Shown here piece by piece: positions 1-12,189 of a DNA stretch of 64,000 nucleotides. This stretch comes from Agelas oroides (Eukaryota; Porifera; Demospongiae; Agelasida; Agelasidae). The notes beneath the pieces were generated by a model that was not told where the DNA came from, did no database searches, and worked only from the letters and a program-made list of their open reading frames with translations. Both the position numbers and the translations under genes were made by a program. Where the stretch lies: NCBI GenBank assembly GCA_949130485.1, contig OX422183.1:21755202-21819201 (forward strand), written 5' to 3'. Within the stretch, counting starts at the first letter, position 1, and every line of letters starts with the position of its first letter.

Positions 1-280
1 CTGTGTTACTTAACCTCTGGTATCCTCTGTCTTATACCTCTGCTAAGTACAGTCGTAGCTTAGTAAACAGTCTACACACACTTTTGGTTGGGAAACAATA
101 ATGGAGAATTTCAAAATCTATATGACTACTTGACAGCATAATATTATATTATGACTTCAATATGAAGCAGCTAACCAGCATATATTAACATTTTGATACA
201 GTATGTTGATGAACTAAGTTGCTCTATTCTAAGTCACAAGTTTGCAAGCAAGCAGCTCATTCTTCAGTCTTCACAAAATG

Positions 281-3200
281 TCAGTGTTGGGGATGTGCAA
301 TTTCTGGAGCATGCTCTAACAGAGGTTCACGGAGATGATTGAACTGCTTAACAGGTGGCCAGTTTTCATACTCGTCTTTGTCAGAATCGTCTTGGTTGGG
401 ATTCAGGGTTGAGATTGCACTGGGAGTTGCGCTGTTTGTGATAAGCAGTGTATACTGTGTATACTGATTGTCACAGCATCGGAATCCCCTTATCTTTTGT
501 AAGGCATGGTAGAGCAGTATAGCTGTAAATGTTGCAATAGCTATGCCTGTTGAAGTGTATATTACTACTACCTGATTGCCATTAGTGAGCAGGGTATATA
601 GAGAAGCCACTGACACTATACCAAGTTCAAGTGGAAGGAAGATTCTAAGATATCTAGTGGCCACTTTTTGTAAACCCCCTTCAAATTTGTACTCAGAACT
701 AAAATCAGGAGAGAAGCTGAAGTGCATATAACATGAGATTTAATCCTGGCTCATCTGTGAAGTTAAAGGCAAAGATCAGAAAAAGGATGTTACGCATAAG
801 AAGCAAGAAACCAGTCCAGAAGGGATACTGATCTTTGTACGGTCCTGTATAGGCATCAAAGATTGGCTTCATTCGATTAACCCAGGACAGAAACTTACAG
901 TGTGAGAATGCCCTCAAGAACTTAATGAAGGTCAGCACAAAGGCATACGGAAGCAAGAAGATGATGAGGAACAACAGAGCAACTACAAACAGTGGGATGT
1001 GCTTTGGGCTCAGGTAGCCAATATTGGCATCATACAGCCAAACATACTCCAGGGTAGCTGATGTATGTGAATGATAGAGCTGCGATGATTGTACGCTGGA
1101 GTTTGGCGTAGGCTAGGAGGAAGAGTGTGGACAAGACTTGCACAGGTTTATCCCCAAAAAGCCTTGATATTGCTACAAACCTATTACTGAGAAAGATTAA
1201 CAGGCCACTGATTCCCCATAAGTAGATGGGAAATGCAAACTGCAGCCATGTCTTGGCATACATATCCATGCCCTGATAGAAACAGGTTTGTAATCCAAGG
1301 TCAAGATTCATCCATGCCAGGAACACAGTGAGGATTTTCATTGTGCCTGGTGGAACAAAGATGGCTCGGTTAACCCAGATGATGTTGGCATAGAATATTA
1401 ACCCCCCAATTGTCCCTTCTGTCACTGTTAGGTTGCACACAAACAACAATGTCAGGAGTGCTATACCTGCTACCAAAAATGCAAGAAGCAGTAGCAAGTA
1501 GTAGTCGTTGGTGCAGTGCTTGCAAGCTGGTGTTCCCAGCATAAGGCTGAGGCCCACCTGGCATGCTCCACAGAGAGTTCCAGAGTGGTTGAAAGCACAC
1601 TGCTTATCAGGGTTTACAGCAAGGTTTATGTCATTGGGGGTGGATACACAGTAGTGCAAGGGGCAGTTTGTATGTACCAGGACTTCTCCACTTTCATTTG
1701 TTGAATTATGGTCAGTTGTATTGTGATACCCAATCCAAACTCCTGGTGGTCGGTGTATAGTTTGAGAGTTGATGTTGCATTTGATGTCATGATCAACCTG
1801 TGTTAGGTAAGGGGAGCAGTCACATTCAAACCCTTTGGTACCCTCTATAAGCTTAAACCCTTGTGGACAACTCTTCAGTGTGACATTTATGATTGGATGT
1901 GTCGATTTGGCGTCCACTGTTAACTGAGGTCTTACAGCTACCAGTCTGAGCTGCTCAAACTCTCTATCAGAAAATATGGTGTAGGTTAATGTTGCACATT
2001 CACTGGAATTTTGCACAGGCTGTGACTCCTGTGAGGAAAGTATCTTGGTTGTTGATGAAGGATTGCTTACGATTACTTGAATATCACCTGGGACTGTTCC
2101 ACTGAACTGCCCAACTGTGGTTGCAGATAAATAGAAGTCTTCACCTGGATAGACGCACTTCCCAATCACTTTTGTTTCAAGTTCAAGTGCATCATCACTG
2201 TCATTGCAGAAGATGACACCAGTGGGATCAGATGAGACTTCTGATCTCTTGAAATTTGTGTTACTAATGTCAGATATTATGTCAAAACGACATAAACTTT
2301 CATCCACTATACCACCATACAGCACATTTCCTGCATAGTTTGCAGTGTTGTTCTCAAAGTGCAGATGGATGGTTTGGAGGTCTTCTAGCCTGAAGAAGCA
2401 CTTTTGTGGGTTGGTCAAGCACTGGTCTTGAGCATAGATTGCACCTCCCGAATTCAGTGCATGATTGTCAAAGAAGTAAATTGATGTGTTTGTTCTGAGG
2501 TACATGGTTGAGTCTTCACAGAAGAACAGTGCCCCACCATTGATACCAGTATTATTCCTGAATGTAACATTGCCTTCAAGGATGACATTACTTTGAATCG
2601 CTGATATTGCCGTACCAATGTTGTCCACAAAGGTGCAATTAATGAACACCACGTTTTTAGCTGTGCTGAGCAGCACAGCCATCGAATTGTCTGTTTCACC
2701 AAGAGACCCATGAGCAATAGCTGAGTTATGAAATGTGCAATTGTAGAAGACATCCATATGTTGAGAAGATAGATAAACGTCAAAAATGTCATAATTAAAT
2801 GTATCTTTAGGTTCTGAACTTACTGCAGTATGTACATATTTTTCATATATTTCATCAGTAACAAGTACAGCCTCTGCAATACCAGTTGTTGAAGTGTTGT
2901 TGGTGAATACACAATTCTCAAACAATATTATCCTGTTTGCACACACAATCTTCCTGTGTCCTTGCTCAATTGATAAAGCACCAGCTACAGTGGCCTTGTT
3001 ATTCAAAAACGTCGTGTTGATAACTGTCACAAAATGATGTTTGTGGACAGTGTTGTTTGGACCACAAGGAAGATCACCAGCTCCTGGGGAACCAATTTCT
3101 GAATAAATTCTCAGCCCACCTCCATTGCTGTCAGTTACGAATCCATCCTCTAAGACACACTGAATAATGTAAAAAGAAACTGTGATATTGTTACTGAGGT

Positions 3201-4088
3201 ACAGTATTTCAATATTCCCACCGAAATATGCTACATTATCTCTTGCTGTAATGTTGGTAATGTTAAAGATAATATTGGAGCATCCTAGCAGAAATGTGAT
3301 TGCTAGACCAGCTGATGTTGAGTTTGTTCCATTGTTCCAGTAGGTGTTTGGATCACGACCATGCAGGAGATATGATGATTGGATTGTGAAAGTGGAGTTA
3401 CCAGCATTTTCTAAGCAGTTCTGGTACGACATTCGAATGTGACCTCCATAATATTCTTGACTCCCATTGTAGTTGTTGTATATGAATGTAGATTCACTTA
3501 TGACTGAATTTCCAAGTACATTGCTTCCATACAACCCATGGCCAGTGCTGTTCTGTATCACCACCCTAGTAATAGTAACGTCAAATATGCTTTTCTGTGG
3601 TGTTATAAGTCCAATTGCAAGGGCAGCTCGGAATCTTCTATTAAATGGCCAAGGCAGCACTGCACCACATCTAGAAAACATGAGGTTTCCTATAAACAGT
3701 CCATGCACAGCTGTAAAATGAAGACCACCTGAGCCATATTGCAGTGAATCTGGCTTGAAGGAACTGGCATTTCCAATGTATCATTTATAAACGTATCGTT
3801 TCCAATCAGTGTTAGGTTCTGTACATTCTCAATTGTAGTTGGTTTGTTTCCTTCATTGCTCTCCAGAATGTGGATACCAGGCAGAAAATGGAGTGTGGAG
3901 TTGGAATTGAAAAATGCTGTACTGTTTTTCACATAGTATTGCAGTGTGTGGCATGGGTAGCTTGAAGGGCATGCATATGGTAGGCTGGAGTTGTGATTTG
4001 GCTTCACGTAGTAGATGTTACCAGTGGCTTGTGTTACTGCTACAATTGCCAGCAATGTCATGAACCCAGTCAAGTTGATGGTACTCAT
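281..4088 (-). pseudogene. Secreted beta-helix / multipass membrane protein gene, frameshifted
   Basis: The start at 4088 gives a hydrophobic signal-like segment (GFMTLLAIVAVTQATG), then CPSSYPCHTLQYY and a long Asn-rich region with many NxS/T sites and repeated short motifs around N-T-F-x-N-N. This looks like a right-handed parallel beta-helix (pectin-lyase-like) ectodomain, about 3.7-2.2 kb. A Cys-rich membrane-proximal module follows (CGACQVGLSLMLGTPACKHC, near 1500-1580), then a series of TM helices down to about 500. I recognise this as a large, poorly characterised family of sponge and other invertebrate membrane proteins; its function is unknown to me. Homologous frame is lost at about 3720-3745, 1040-1060, 725-745 and 612-625. 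No intron of plausible size explains these jumps, so it is a pseudogene or carries consensus-sequence indels. No poly(A) signal was checked beyond 281. Confidence 0.75.
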
Positions 4089-4684
4089 TCTTGTTTACAG
4101 CTGCATATATAGAGGAGAATGTGTTTGTATTACAATGAGGAAAATTATTGCTGCAGTTAATGTAGTCATCATATGACTATATATCTGTCTCTAGTGGAGC
4201 ACTAGAGTATCAATGCCAAACAGTACTGCAACATGCATGTTTTTCCTCTACATGAAAGCTCAAAAAAGTGTAATAGCTAACTGATTGGTCAGTGCATAAG
4301 AACTTGCTGTGAGCTATATACAATGTACTGTGCTGAGTGTACTATAAACTTGTACATTACATATGTGCTCTTGCTATAATTATAGCAAGAATCTTTATCT
4401 AGACGAGTAATGATCCACAAACTATCTCAAAACGTATGTCAGAGGATGATTTATACTATCATTATAAACCCATTGCCACTGGCAACCCTGATTACAATGC
4501 AAGTGAGGTAACCTTGGCAAAGGATTTAAATTACTGATATTTAAAAAATACTTAAAATTACCTTAGTTTCCTTCCAAATAATCTAGAGAACATGGAACTC
4601 AGTGGCTTTTTGGGGTAAAACTTTTCCTAATACTTGAAAATGTGTAATTTTGCCCATTAAAAAAAATTGGGTGTTTCGTCGCCG
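4089..4684. other. Intergenic, AT-rich
   Basis: This is AT-rich sequence upstream of the beta-helix gene, which is read leftward. A TATATA run sits about 20 bases upstream of its ATG, too close for a standard TATA box. I see no coding signal. Confidence 0.5.
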
Positions 4685-5104
4685 CTATAGGCCTAGTGAT
4701 GTGTAAGTTTTACATCCTACTGTGGATTCGTCAATTTGAGCCGTACGGCTGTTCCATGAGGATCCCCTACAACAAACTGCTAGATGCCCTGCTGACCCTG
4801 CCATATTGATGACGCCATGTTCCAAGCTTATGACCTGCTTGGTTTGGACGGTAGTGTAGTGCAGGACTTCAAGCAGCTGACAAAAGCATCTTTCCAAAAG
4901 GCTTGTACCATCTACCGGCCAGCAGGTGTTGAGGTTTGTGTTTGGGCAGCGACAGTAGGAAGCTGGAGAGACGCTGGACCATTTTGCAGACATGTACACC
5001 TTGATACACTTCACCCATCTGTCATACCCCACACTGGAACTCAAACTGAGGATGGAGTTGTCCCTGACAAATTTGTCGCTGGGATGCATAGTGAACACGT
5101 CAAG
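4685..5104 (+). pseudogene. Retroelement-like coding remnant (uncertain)
   Basis: Short blocks in shifting plus-strand frames read like a decayed protein (YDLLGLDG near 4830, TLDHFADMYTLIHF near 4973, ELKLRMELSLTNL near 5040). It abuts the Penelope-like element and may be a gag-like piece of another retroelement or the upstream part of the same insertion. There is no intact reading frame, and I do not recognise the family with certainty. Confidence 0.3.
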
Positions 5105-7840
5105 AAGCGCTTCTGAAGGCACCGCCAGAGACTCTCGATCAAGCCGAGAAACAGCCAGAAGAATGGAAGCCGCACAGGCAGTGAGGAGAGCTAATGCACC
5201 CCAAGAAGAGCCGAGGAGAAGCTACCATAGGCTCTCTCACCAGCTCCAACAAGCCAATGACCACATGCGCTTCCTTGAGAAGTGCTTAGATGAAGATCTC
5301 ATCCCAGAAGGCCTGCGGATCAAGATTGAATCTCAGGCCTTCATGTCATCTTGAACCAACATTCGAGAGACATGGAACAAAACCTTCCGTCAAATGTCGA
5401 AAACGCTCACCCAGACGTTAGTCAATGACTATGAGAAAGTCATCACTGAACTTACTCCCCAGATAGAAGCAGTGAAAGATGATCTACTCGACATACCCTT
5501 TCTCCCCACTCCACAGACCATGGAGAAGACAGAGGAAAACCTGAAGAAGAATGGAGAAGCCCTGGCGAGGAAGTCCGAAAAAAAAAACTGGAGAAACTCC
5601 GTAACCCCCCTCCTCCCACCACTACTACTGAACCAAAGTCTAAACCCAGAAAACCAAACAACAGGAAGGGAAGACGTCGGAACTCCTGCGTCTCCGCTCC
5701 TCCCCATCCTGTCCCACCTACTGACATTAACCACCTCCCACCTCCCTCCATCCTCCAATCCCCACCCCAGGTCCTAGGCTGACTCTGTGAGGGATTTTCA
5801 GAGTACAGGCGCCAGTAACCAGACCAACCAGCAGAACGGATCCTGGATACACCCCCGACGACCCCAGACGGCCACTCAGATCCGAGGAATCCTCCCCACA
5901 CCGATGTATCCTCCTTGCCCTTTCCCAGTCCCACCACCACACCTACCTCGTCATCTCCCTGTCCCTCCACCACTTCCACATCATCCTCATCTCCCTGCTC
6001 CACCACCACACCCTCCCCATCCTCATCTCGCTGTTCCATTCCTACCCCATCACCATCTACCTGCCCCACCACATCATCTTCCACCAACTCCACCATCCTC
6101 ACCAACAGCTCTTGCCCCTCTCCTTCTCAACCTGACACAGACACTCCAACAGCTCATGGCCACAACCGCAGGCTCCGCCCCACCCAACGGAATACCCCCA
6201 ACAGCACCTACTTCAACATCCTAAGTTCTACATCCAATAGGGTTAACAGTAGACACATAATTAACTTAAGTAGCCACTCCCTAGATCCTACCTCTGAACA
6301 AGTTCTCAAAGGCCTTGGCTTCATATCTACCCCTAGAATACAAAGCCTAAAAACCCTATTGTCTGATTTTGAGAGATTCAATCTCCAGGTCCCTCAGAAT
6401 CAAACATTTCTTCAAGAATCCCAAACACCCATTCAAAGGCAAATCGGATTGGATCCCACCCTTATCCTCCAATCCTAGACTTGAGCAATACATCACTCTC
6501 ACTAAAACTTCCCTTTCCACCCTCCCTATGCCACCCAACCTCCCTAAACAGGAACTCAAGAGCCTCCGCTCTCTTAGCAGGAACAAGGACCTCACCATCA
6601 AGAAGGCAGACAAAGGGAGTTGTATCGTAGTAGAAGATACCACAAACTACATAGATAATGGGCTTTCCCACCTACAGGATGCTTCCATATACAGGCAGCT
6701 ACTGGGAGACCCTACTGAGCATATGTCTGAGAGTATCGGCCATTTTATAGACAACCTGTATTCCCAGAACTACATAGTTAAGCACACCTATCATTTTTGA
6801 AGCCTCCAAACACCCTTAGGACCCAAAGACTGTATTTTCTAATACACAAAAATACCCCCAGCATCCAACCTATAGTAAATGGCTGCAGTGGACCTACGGA
6901 GAAGATCTCTTCCTTCCTAGACCACTACCTCAAGCCCCTAGTGCCCCTAATGCCCTCTTGCACTAGAGACTCAGGCCATATCATTACTACCCTAGAAACC
7001 ACCCCTTTCCCTCAGAACTGTATCTTAGCTACCATAGACGTCTCCTCTCTCTACCTTAACATTCCACATGCAGGACGAAGGCACTTCTGAGTGCCTTCGC
7101 TCTTTGGAAAACAAGGATTTTCTCCCATTGCCCGGAGATATTATGCAAACATAGTTCTCAAGTGCAATGTTCTCTTTCCACACACATATCTACCAACAAA
7201 TACAGGGAATGGCAATAGGAACCAAGATGGCCCCTCCTATGCGAACATCTTCATGGACTCCCTGGAGAGACGGTTCCTTGAGAGTGAGCCCCTTCAACCG
7301 GCCCTCTGGAAGCGTTATATCGATGACATCCTCTGTGTATGGTCAGGTTCGAGGGAGTCCCTAGAGGCTTTCCTCTGCAGACACCACCTGACCATACACC
7401 ATCTCCACGGATAGTGTTGAGTTTCTGGACATAAGGATCTACAAGGGAAGCAGATTTAGAGACCCTGGTATCCTCGATGTTCAAACCCATTTCAAACCCA
7501 CCAACACTTTCCACTATCTTCACTTCTCCTCTTCTCACCCTATTAAGGGAGTGTTTAAGGACTTGGTGAAGGGTGAGGCCATTCAGTTCCTTAGGTCCAA
7601 CTCTAGCCTGGATAACTATGAAAGAACAATCTCAACTTTTAGGCACCACGTACTCTGTAGGGGATACCCTAAAAGTTTTGTTGACCCACTCCTCCTCTCC
7701 ACAGTTCCATACTCCCTTAGGAACAAATAAATCTAACCTCCCCCTACCCCCTAACCTCAACCTCTCCTCTAGCCTTAACATCACACCTAACCCTCCTGAC
7801 CCCACCACCCCCAGATTCATCACTCCTTACTCCCCCTCAC
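5104..7840 (+). mobile_element. Penelope-like retroelement, degenerate
   Basis: A basic, alpha-helical N-terminal part (FLEKCLDEDLIPEGLRIKIE at 5271-5330) and a Pro/Ser/Thr low-complexity stretch (about 5640-6190) precede a reverse transcriptase. RT landmarks are IVNGCSGPTEKISSFLD (about 6870-6920), ATIDVSSLYLNIPH with the motif A Asp (7030-7072), MAIGTKMAPP (about 7210-7240), YIDDILCVW with the catalytic Asp pair (7317-7343), and the thumb-like HFKPTNTFHYLHFSS (about 7490-7535). The DVxSLYxNIPH and THFKPTNTFxYLHF signatures are typical of Penelope-like elements. The frame changes at least near 6800, 7090 and 7240. No GIY-YIG endonuclease follows; the copy stops where Ty3/gypsy sequence begins. 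It is dead as it stands. Confidence 0.8.
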
Positions 7841-7841
7841 T

Positions 7842-8200
7842 TATCTCGATGACGTAGTAGTATTTGGCTGCACCTTGGACAAATACCTTCAGCGTCTGAG
7901 AATGGTGCTAACACGTTTGCAAGAAGCTCACCTCAAACTCCACCCAAAGAAGTGTCAGTTTTTCAGGAAGAGTGTTACATTATTTGGCCATGTCGTTTCC
8001 AGTGATGGAGTAAGTACGTGCAGACCCTGACAAGATCAGTTCCATTGTACACTGGTCTACTCCAACAAATGTACCTGAACTTCAGAGCTTGATTGGATTG
8101 GCTTTTTATTATCGCCAATTCATTCACAAGTTTGCAGAAGTGGCAGCACGCCTACAAGAAAAGGGCATGTCATTCCAGTGATTGCAACAGTGCAGCACTG
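7842..8200 (+). mobile_element. Ty3/gypsy reverse-transcriptase fragment
   Basis: It starts at the catalytic box (YLDDVVVFG, 7842-7868) and continues through the palm/thumb region (HLKLHPKKCQFFRKS, then FGHVVSSDGVST, to about 8018). Later blocks resemble the connection to RNase H but contain stops. This is a different RT lineage from the Penelope-like element immediately upstream. The YxDD boxes of the two elements sit about 500 bp apart. Only a truncated fragment remains, without LTRs. Confidence 0.75.
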
Positions 8201-8581
8201 CATTTATGTGCAGCAGCAGGAAGGAGGTAATTACTGACTTCATGCGGACATTTTACTATTGCTTTTGCTGTGCACCTAGCATTTGGAGATGATGTGTCTA
8301 AACTAACATTTGACCAATCTCAGATGAGACAACACCTCTTGAAGTGCTTCCGGGAGAAAGAAAATGTGCTATTCCCACTAACCCAGACAGCCTCACGTCA
8401 CCAAAGGTACTTTACTTTCAGAGAGATTGAACTCTTCTGCAGCTGTCGGATGCCTGAGACTTATGGTGAAATGATTTTGTGTGACAGATGTGGGGACTGG
8501 TACCACATGGAGTGTGTAGGTCTTGAAAGACCACACCCGAGAAAGAGCAATGTAACTACATGTGACAAGTGCTCCACATAG
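8200..8581 (+). pseudogene. C48 (Ulp1-like) peptidase C-terminus plus PHD finger, transposon-type remnant
   Basis: The open frame 8270-8581 reads HLAFGDDVSKLTFDQSQMRQHL, a pattern (AFG-D-S-FDQ-MR-HL) seen at the end of Ulp1/C48-like cysteine peptidases carried by transposons. A PHD-type zinc finger follows: CSCRMPE, then MILCDRCGDWYHMECVGL and CDKC at the C-terminus. Just upstream (8225-8245) the segment expected to hold the catalytic Cys (Gly-Asn-Tyr-Cys-Gly-Leu) instead has a TGA after Tyr, and the frame shifts. I infer loss of the nucleophile. It is plausibly the tail of a large DNA transposon gene rather than a host gene. Confidence 0.5.
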
Positions 8582-8764
8582 CTATCACAATTTTTGTAAT
8601 CGTGAATCCATGTATTTGGTTTTAATCTTGCAGTTGGTTTTAAAGTTTTATTAACTATATTTTAGACCTGTTTTATTGATACACAATCATTATATATCTT
8701 TAAGTGAATGGTACTGGTTAGTCTAACTCACGAGACACTTTGACCACATAGACTCACTAGCATA
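8582..8764. other. Short AT-rich spacer
   Basis: No coding signal was seen between the PHD remnant and the next MITE. TTTATTGATACAC-type sequence could hold weak poly(A) signals. Confidence 0.3.
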
Positions 8765-9107
8765 TACTGTAATCTCTTGAAAATAGGCCCACCCTCGAAA
8801 ATAAGCCCATGGCCACCCCGCTTTTTTGAATGAAGTTGTTGCAAAGGGTGCTTTCTCCCGAAAGTACATCCACCTATTTATGCTGTAGTACATGTGGTTA
8901 TGTTAAGCAAGAAGCACCGAAGTAGCAGTACTGTGTAAGAGGAGGGACTAACTAATGCAGACACTATATGCTGTTGTTGCATAAGCAAACACATGACAAA
9001 AGTGGCCCTGTAGAATCACTGCATGCTTACATAAATACGCCCACCTCCCTCTTTGAGGAGCCACTTAAGTTCATTGCCCATGGGCGTATTTTCGAGAGAT
9101 GATGGTA
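8765..9107. mobile_element. TA-target MITE, degenerate inverted repeats
   Basis: The left end TACTGTAATCTCTTGAAAAT is matched in inverse orientation by the right end TTTTCGAGAGATGATGGTA. Inside, AATAAGCCCATGG mirrors CCCATGGGCGTATT. The TA at both tips suggests a Tc1/mariner-type MITE. A 16-bp direct repeat (AGACTCACTAGCATAT) lies at 8750-8765 and again at about 9220-9235, so the original unit may extend beyond 9107. Confidence 0.55.
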
Positions 9108-10338
9108 ATGGCCCGCAAGACTAACTAGGGAAGTGTAGTGCACTCTGAGAGGTTGACAGGACTATGACACCACTGATATCGATAGCCTGGAAATAAATAT
9201 GCTGAGATAGGATCAGACTCACTAGCATATCTGATGCGGTTCAGATTGGATTTTCAGGGGATTGGATCTGCAAGCTGTGACACCAGTGCTGCGCATTTAC
9301 ATAATTATGCGAGCGCAACTTGCCCACCGTCGGACCCTAATGGCAGTCATGAAGTAGTTGCAAAAGACTGGATCGAGGTTGATTTAAACCAAGACCAGTC
9401 ATTTCAGTTGCAGTTTGGCCTCGTTCTCCTTTTACTATGGTTTAGGTGTCCACTCGAGATTCCAGAATATCATAATATATAGTTGCAAATGAAATTCATT
9501 TTGTAATTGCATTTTTGGGGGGGTGAAAATCTATATTCATGTATTGTTACATAAGTATTTACACCTAATTGGAACATTAAGGGATGTAATAAACCATAGC
9601 AAAATGTGGGAGGTGGCATGGGCCAAGATCTGCAACTGAGGTGATCGATCTTGGGTTAAATCAACCTTGCATCTTCCAAACCGATATAACTACAGTTGCT
9701 CACCAGCTAATTTGCAATACTGGAAAAGAACTCTGATACATACTTGAGTAAACTTTACTAGCCTCCCATTTACAAGTTAGCACTGCACTCTTTGAGAATG
9801 GGAATGATATTGGTGGAGATAACTGATATGGTCTTATGCCCTGCACAACTCACAAGGACTGTTACATCTGGGCAGACACCATCTACTAGATAATGGCATC
9901 CATACCGCAGGACACTGGATCATGGATAATGCATACTATTAAACATAGATTGGAAATGCTATATGCTTGAATTATGTACCGGTATGCTAGCATACAATGC
10001 TAATGGTAAGCAAGAGAAGGTACTAAAGTCATACCTGTCCCAGGTCTCACTGCAGTGCCATGTACGTACATTATTTAGTGTTTCCAGTGGACACAATCCG
10101 CAAATGAAATTTTGATAAAAGGCTTGAAAACTAGTATAGAGACACTGCCCAAGCTGAGTGAGGATGGTTTATTTTACCAAGCACAAACCCTAGTGCATTG
10201 TCAGAGGGCATATATGCATGCATCTTCTGATACATATATCACAGCAAAGTATTAATTTTGCCAGTGTTTGTATGCCATGCTAATTTAACTGCAGTACTGA
10301 AAAAGAATTCAGTACCGAGCTGACACTTGAGTATAAAC
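9108..10338. other. Non-coding stretch
   Basis: Only short, unconvincing open frames are present (for example 9234-9482). No repeats or domain-like sequence were recognised. Confidence 0.4.
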
Positions 10339-10703
10339 TTAAGGCCATACCAAATCGATTTTATGTTTCACGGATCCGGCCGGGTCTTTTTTTTGAAAAT
10401 TGGAAAAAAAATGTAAAAATGCAATTAATATGTACACGTAATCCAGTACTCACTAGCCTCGTTCTCAGGCCTTCGCGCGTTCGTCGCTGAACGCGACGAA
10501 CGCGCGAAGGCCTGGAAACGAGGCTAAGTACTCACAACGTGGCAAGGATGGAGGATGGCAAGCAGTTTTGTGTGTCTGAGCGTATCTAATTAAATTCATG
10601 AGAAGTTTCGTCATTTTTATTTTTATTTTTTTGCCTGCCTACCGGGTCATGTTTCTGACCTAAGCAATCCGTGAAACATAAAATCAATTTGGTATGGCCT
10701 AAC
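10339..10703. mobile_element. MITE with GGCCATACCAAAT ends, TTAA-like target
   Basis: The left end is TTAA followed by GGCCATACCAAATCGATTTT. The right end is its near-perfect inverse (AAAATCAATTTGGTATGGCC) followed by TAAC. The inverted repeats extend through TATGTTTCACGGAT on both sides. The left TTAA suggests a piggyBac/Kolobok-type target; the right copy is imperfect. A 73-bp Mutator-like hairpin (10454-10526) is inserted inside. Confidence 0.7.
10454..10526. mobile_element. Mutator-like hairpin MITE (73 bp) with perfect 9-bp TSD
   Basis: It begins TAGCCTCGTTCTCAGGCC and ends with the inverse (GGCCTGGAAACGAGGCTA). Nearly the whole unit is a palindrome around CGTCGCTGAACGCGACG. AGTACTCAC flanks it on both sides (10445-10453 and 10527-10535), a perfect 9-bp target-site duplication. 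It is the smallest clearly mobilised member of the TAGCCTCG family here and is nested in another MITE. Confidence 0.9.
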
Positions 10704-11172
10704 TAGCCTCCCAGAAAAAATCTTACAAGCACTGAATTAGCCTAAGAAAGATAGTCTACATGGAGATAATTGTTATGCCCTGCAAAACTCACAATAAAAC
10801 CGCTTCTACCCAGTATACATGTGTACGGGCCCGTAGGGAAAGGAGGCGAGTGGGAGGTTCGCGGGGGCACGAACCCCTCTTCTGAAAGGTCAAAATACTT
10901 TATATAACGCTTAACCTCGTATAAAACAAACAAACAAACGAACAAACATGACTCTACCGTCTGTACGTGGTCCACTAGCCTGGCTGCCGTAGGTCCAAAC
11001 GAGATTCGCTGCCCACCAGTTTAAGACGCCGTCAAAGACACACGTACACGATGGAACGGGCGGGAACGTGCACGTGCCTGTATAAATAATTTCCGTTCCT
11101 GAATTCATCAATTATCTAGCTAGCAAACAAGGTTAATAGCTACTACCGTTCGACTGGCGACGCGAATTATCG
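10704..11172. other. Non-coding stretch
   Basis: It contains an AAACAAACAAACAAACG simple repeat near 10924. No convincing gene. Confidence 0.4.
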
Positions 11173-11345
11173 ATTTGGCCGTTTTAAGGTGGCGACAGAA
11201 GTCACTCGGCGGAGGTTAACGAAAACATAAACCTGTGTTACAGTCAGGACCAGGGTTACTCCTAGTTTCAGGGTTAGGGTTTGGTTTAGGGCAATCTTGC
11301 GTTGCCTAACTTTATAAATGGGTTTTAGTAGCTTATTAATATATT
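11173..11345. repeat. Dispersed repeat, copy 1 (inverse copy at 59.5-59.67 kb)
   Basis: From TTTTAAGGTGGCGACAG to GTAGCTTATTAATATATT this block matches the reverse complement of about 59505-59665 across its length. Both contain CAGGGTTAGGGTTTGGTTTA, a short telomere-like run. No terminal repeats or coding frame were seen, so the type is unknown. Confidence 0.7.
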
Positions 11346-12189
11346 CATGAGCCAAAATTGCCACTCGATGGACGCATCTACATGCTCACTGTAGGTAGCG
11401 TCCTAACCACCAATGTATCTCAAATCATTCTGTGCCAGCTTTTGTTCAGAGCGACTCCCAAAGTCAGGCTAGACTCATGTTTGTCACTACTCTTGGAATG
11501 GACAACTTCGACTGCACCAAAATGAATGCACATTTCACAGCTTGTCTACGGGAGGGGCTCATCACGAGTGCAGGCAAGCATTACTAGCCCCACCTCTCCC
11601 CCTTATGTCGCTAAACAACTCACGGTTCTGTTCCACACACAACTCCTTTTCAGCTTTCTTGTCAACGGCAACGTAGTACCAACGATATATTGCGCATTCT
11701 AGTTACGTAAAGCCCAGCCCAGCACTCAAAGCACAGGGCCACGATCACCTACTAGGCTTGGCATACGATCGCAAGACCTGGGCCTGCCCAATGTGTACAG
11801 TCTTGGCCACTGTGGCCTTTCTGCTGCTTCTAGACACAAGCTTGCTTTCACAAGCAGGCATTACGTACTACTCACAGCTACTGACACTACAGCACTCTAC
11901 TAAACTCCTTTTTTTCTTTTAAGTCGATCTTCAAAGGGGTTCCACATGAGGGGTTCCGCCAGGCCACATCTTAACTAACTTAATTATAAACTGATTATTG
12001 GATGCCAATGCCGACAGGAAATGGGGGAAATCCCCAATTTTACGGACAGTGAACGGATGAAGACTCCCAAAACTGACAATTCGCTACAATTTTAACAAGA
12101 CAAAGAAGTCTATCAGCTTGGATTCCAGGTTTGTTGACACAGGGTTCCCTGCCACCATAAGGCTTTCCAAACAGACTGTCAACAGTGGA
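11346..12189. other. Non-coding stretch
   Basis: No gene, repeat or domain-like sequence was recognised here. Confidence 0.4.

Noticed and set aside
3473..3732. Plus-strand frames opposite the beta-helix gene
   Set aside because: Shadows of the conserved minus-strand coding sequence.
5429..6105. Minus-strand frames opposite the Penelope-like element
   Set aside because: They are the antisense of the Pro/Ser/Thr-rich low-complexity coding region; composition is Gly/Val/Glu-biased without domains.
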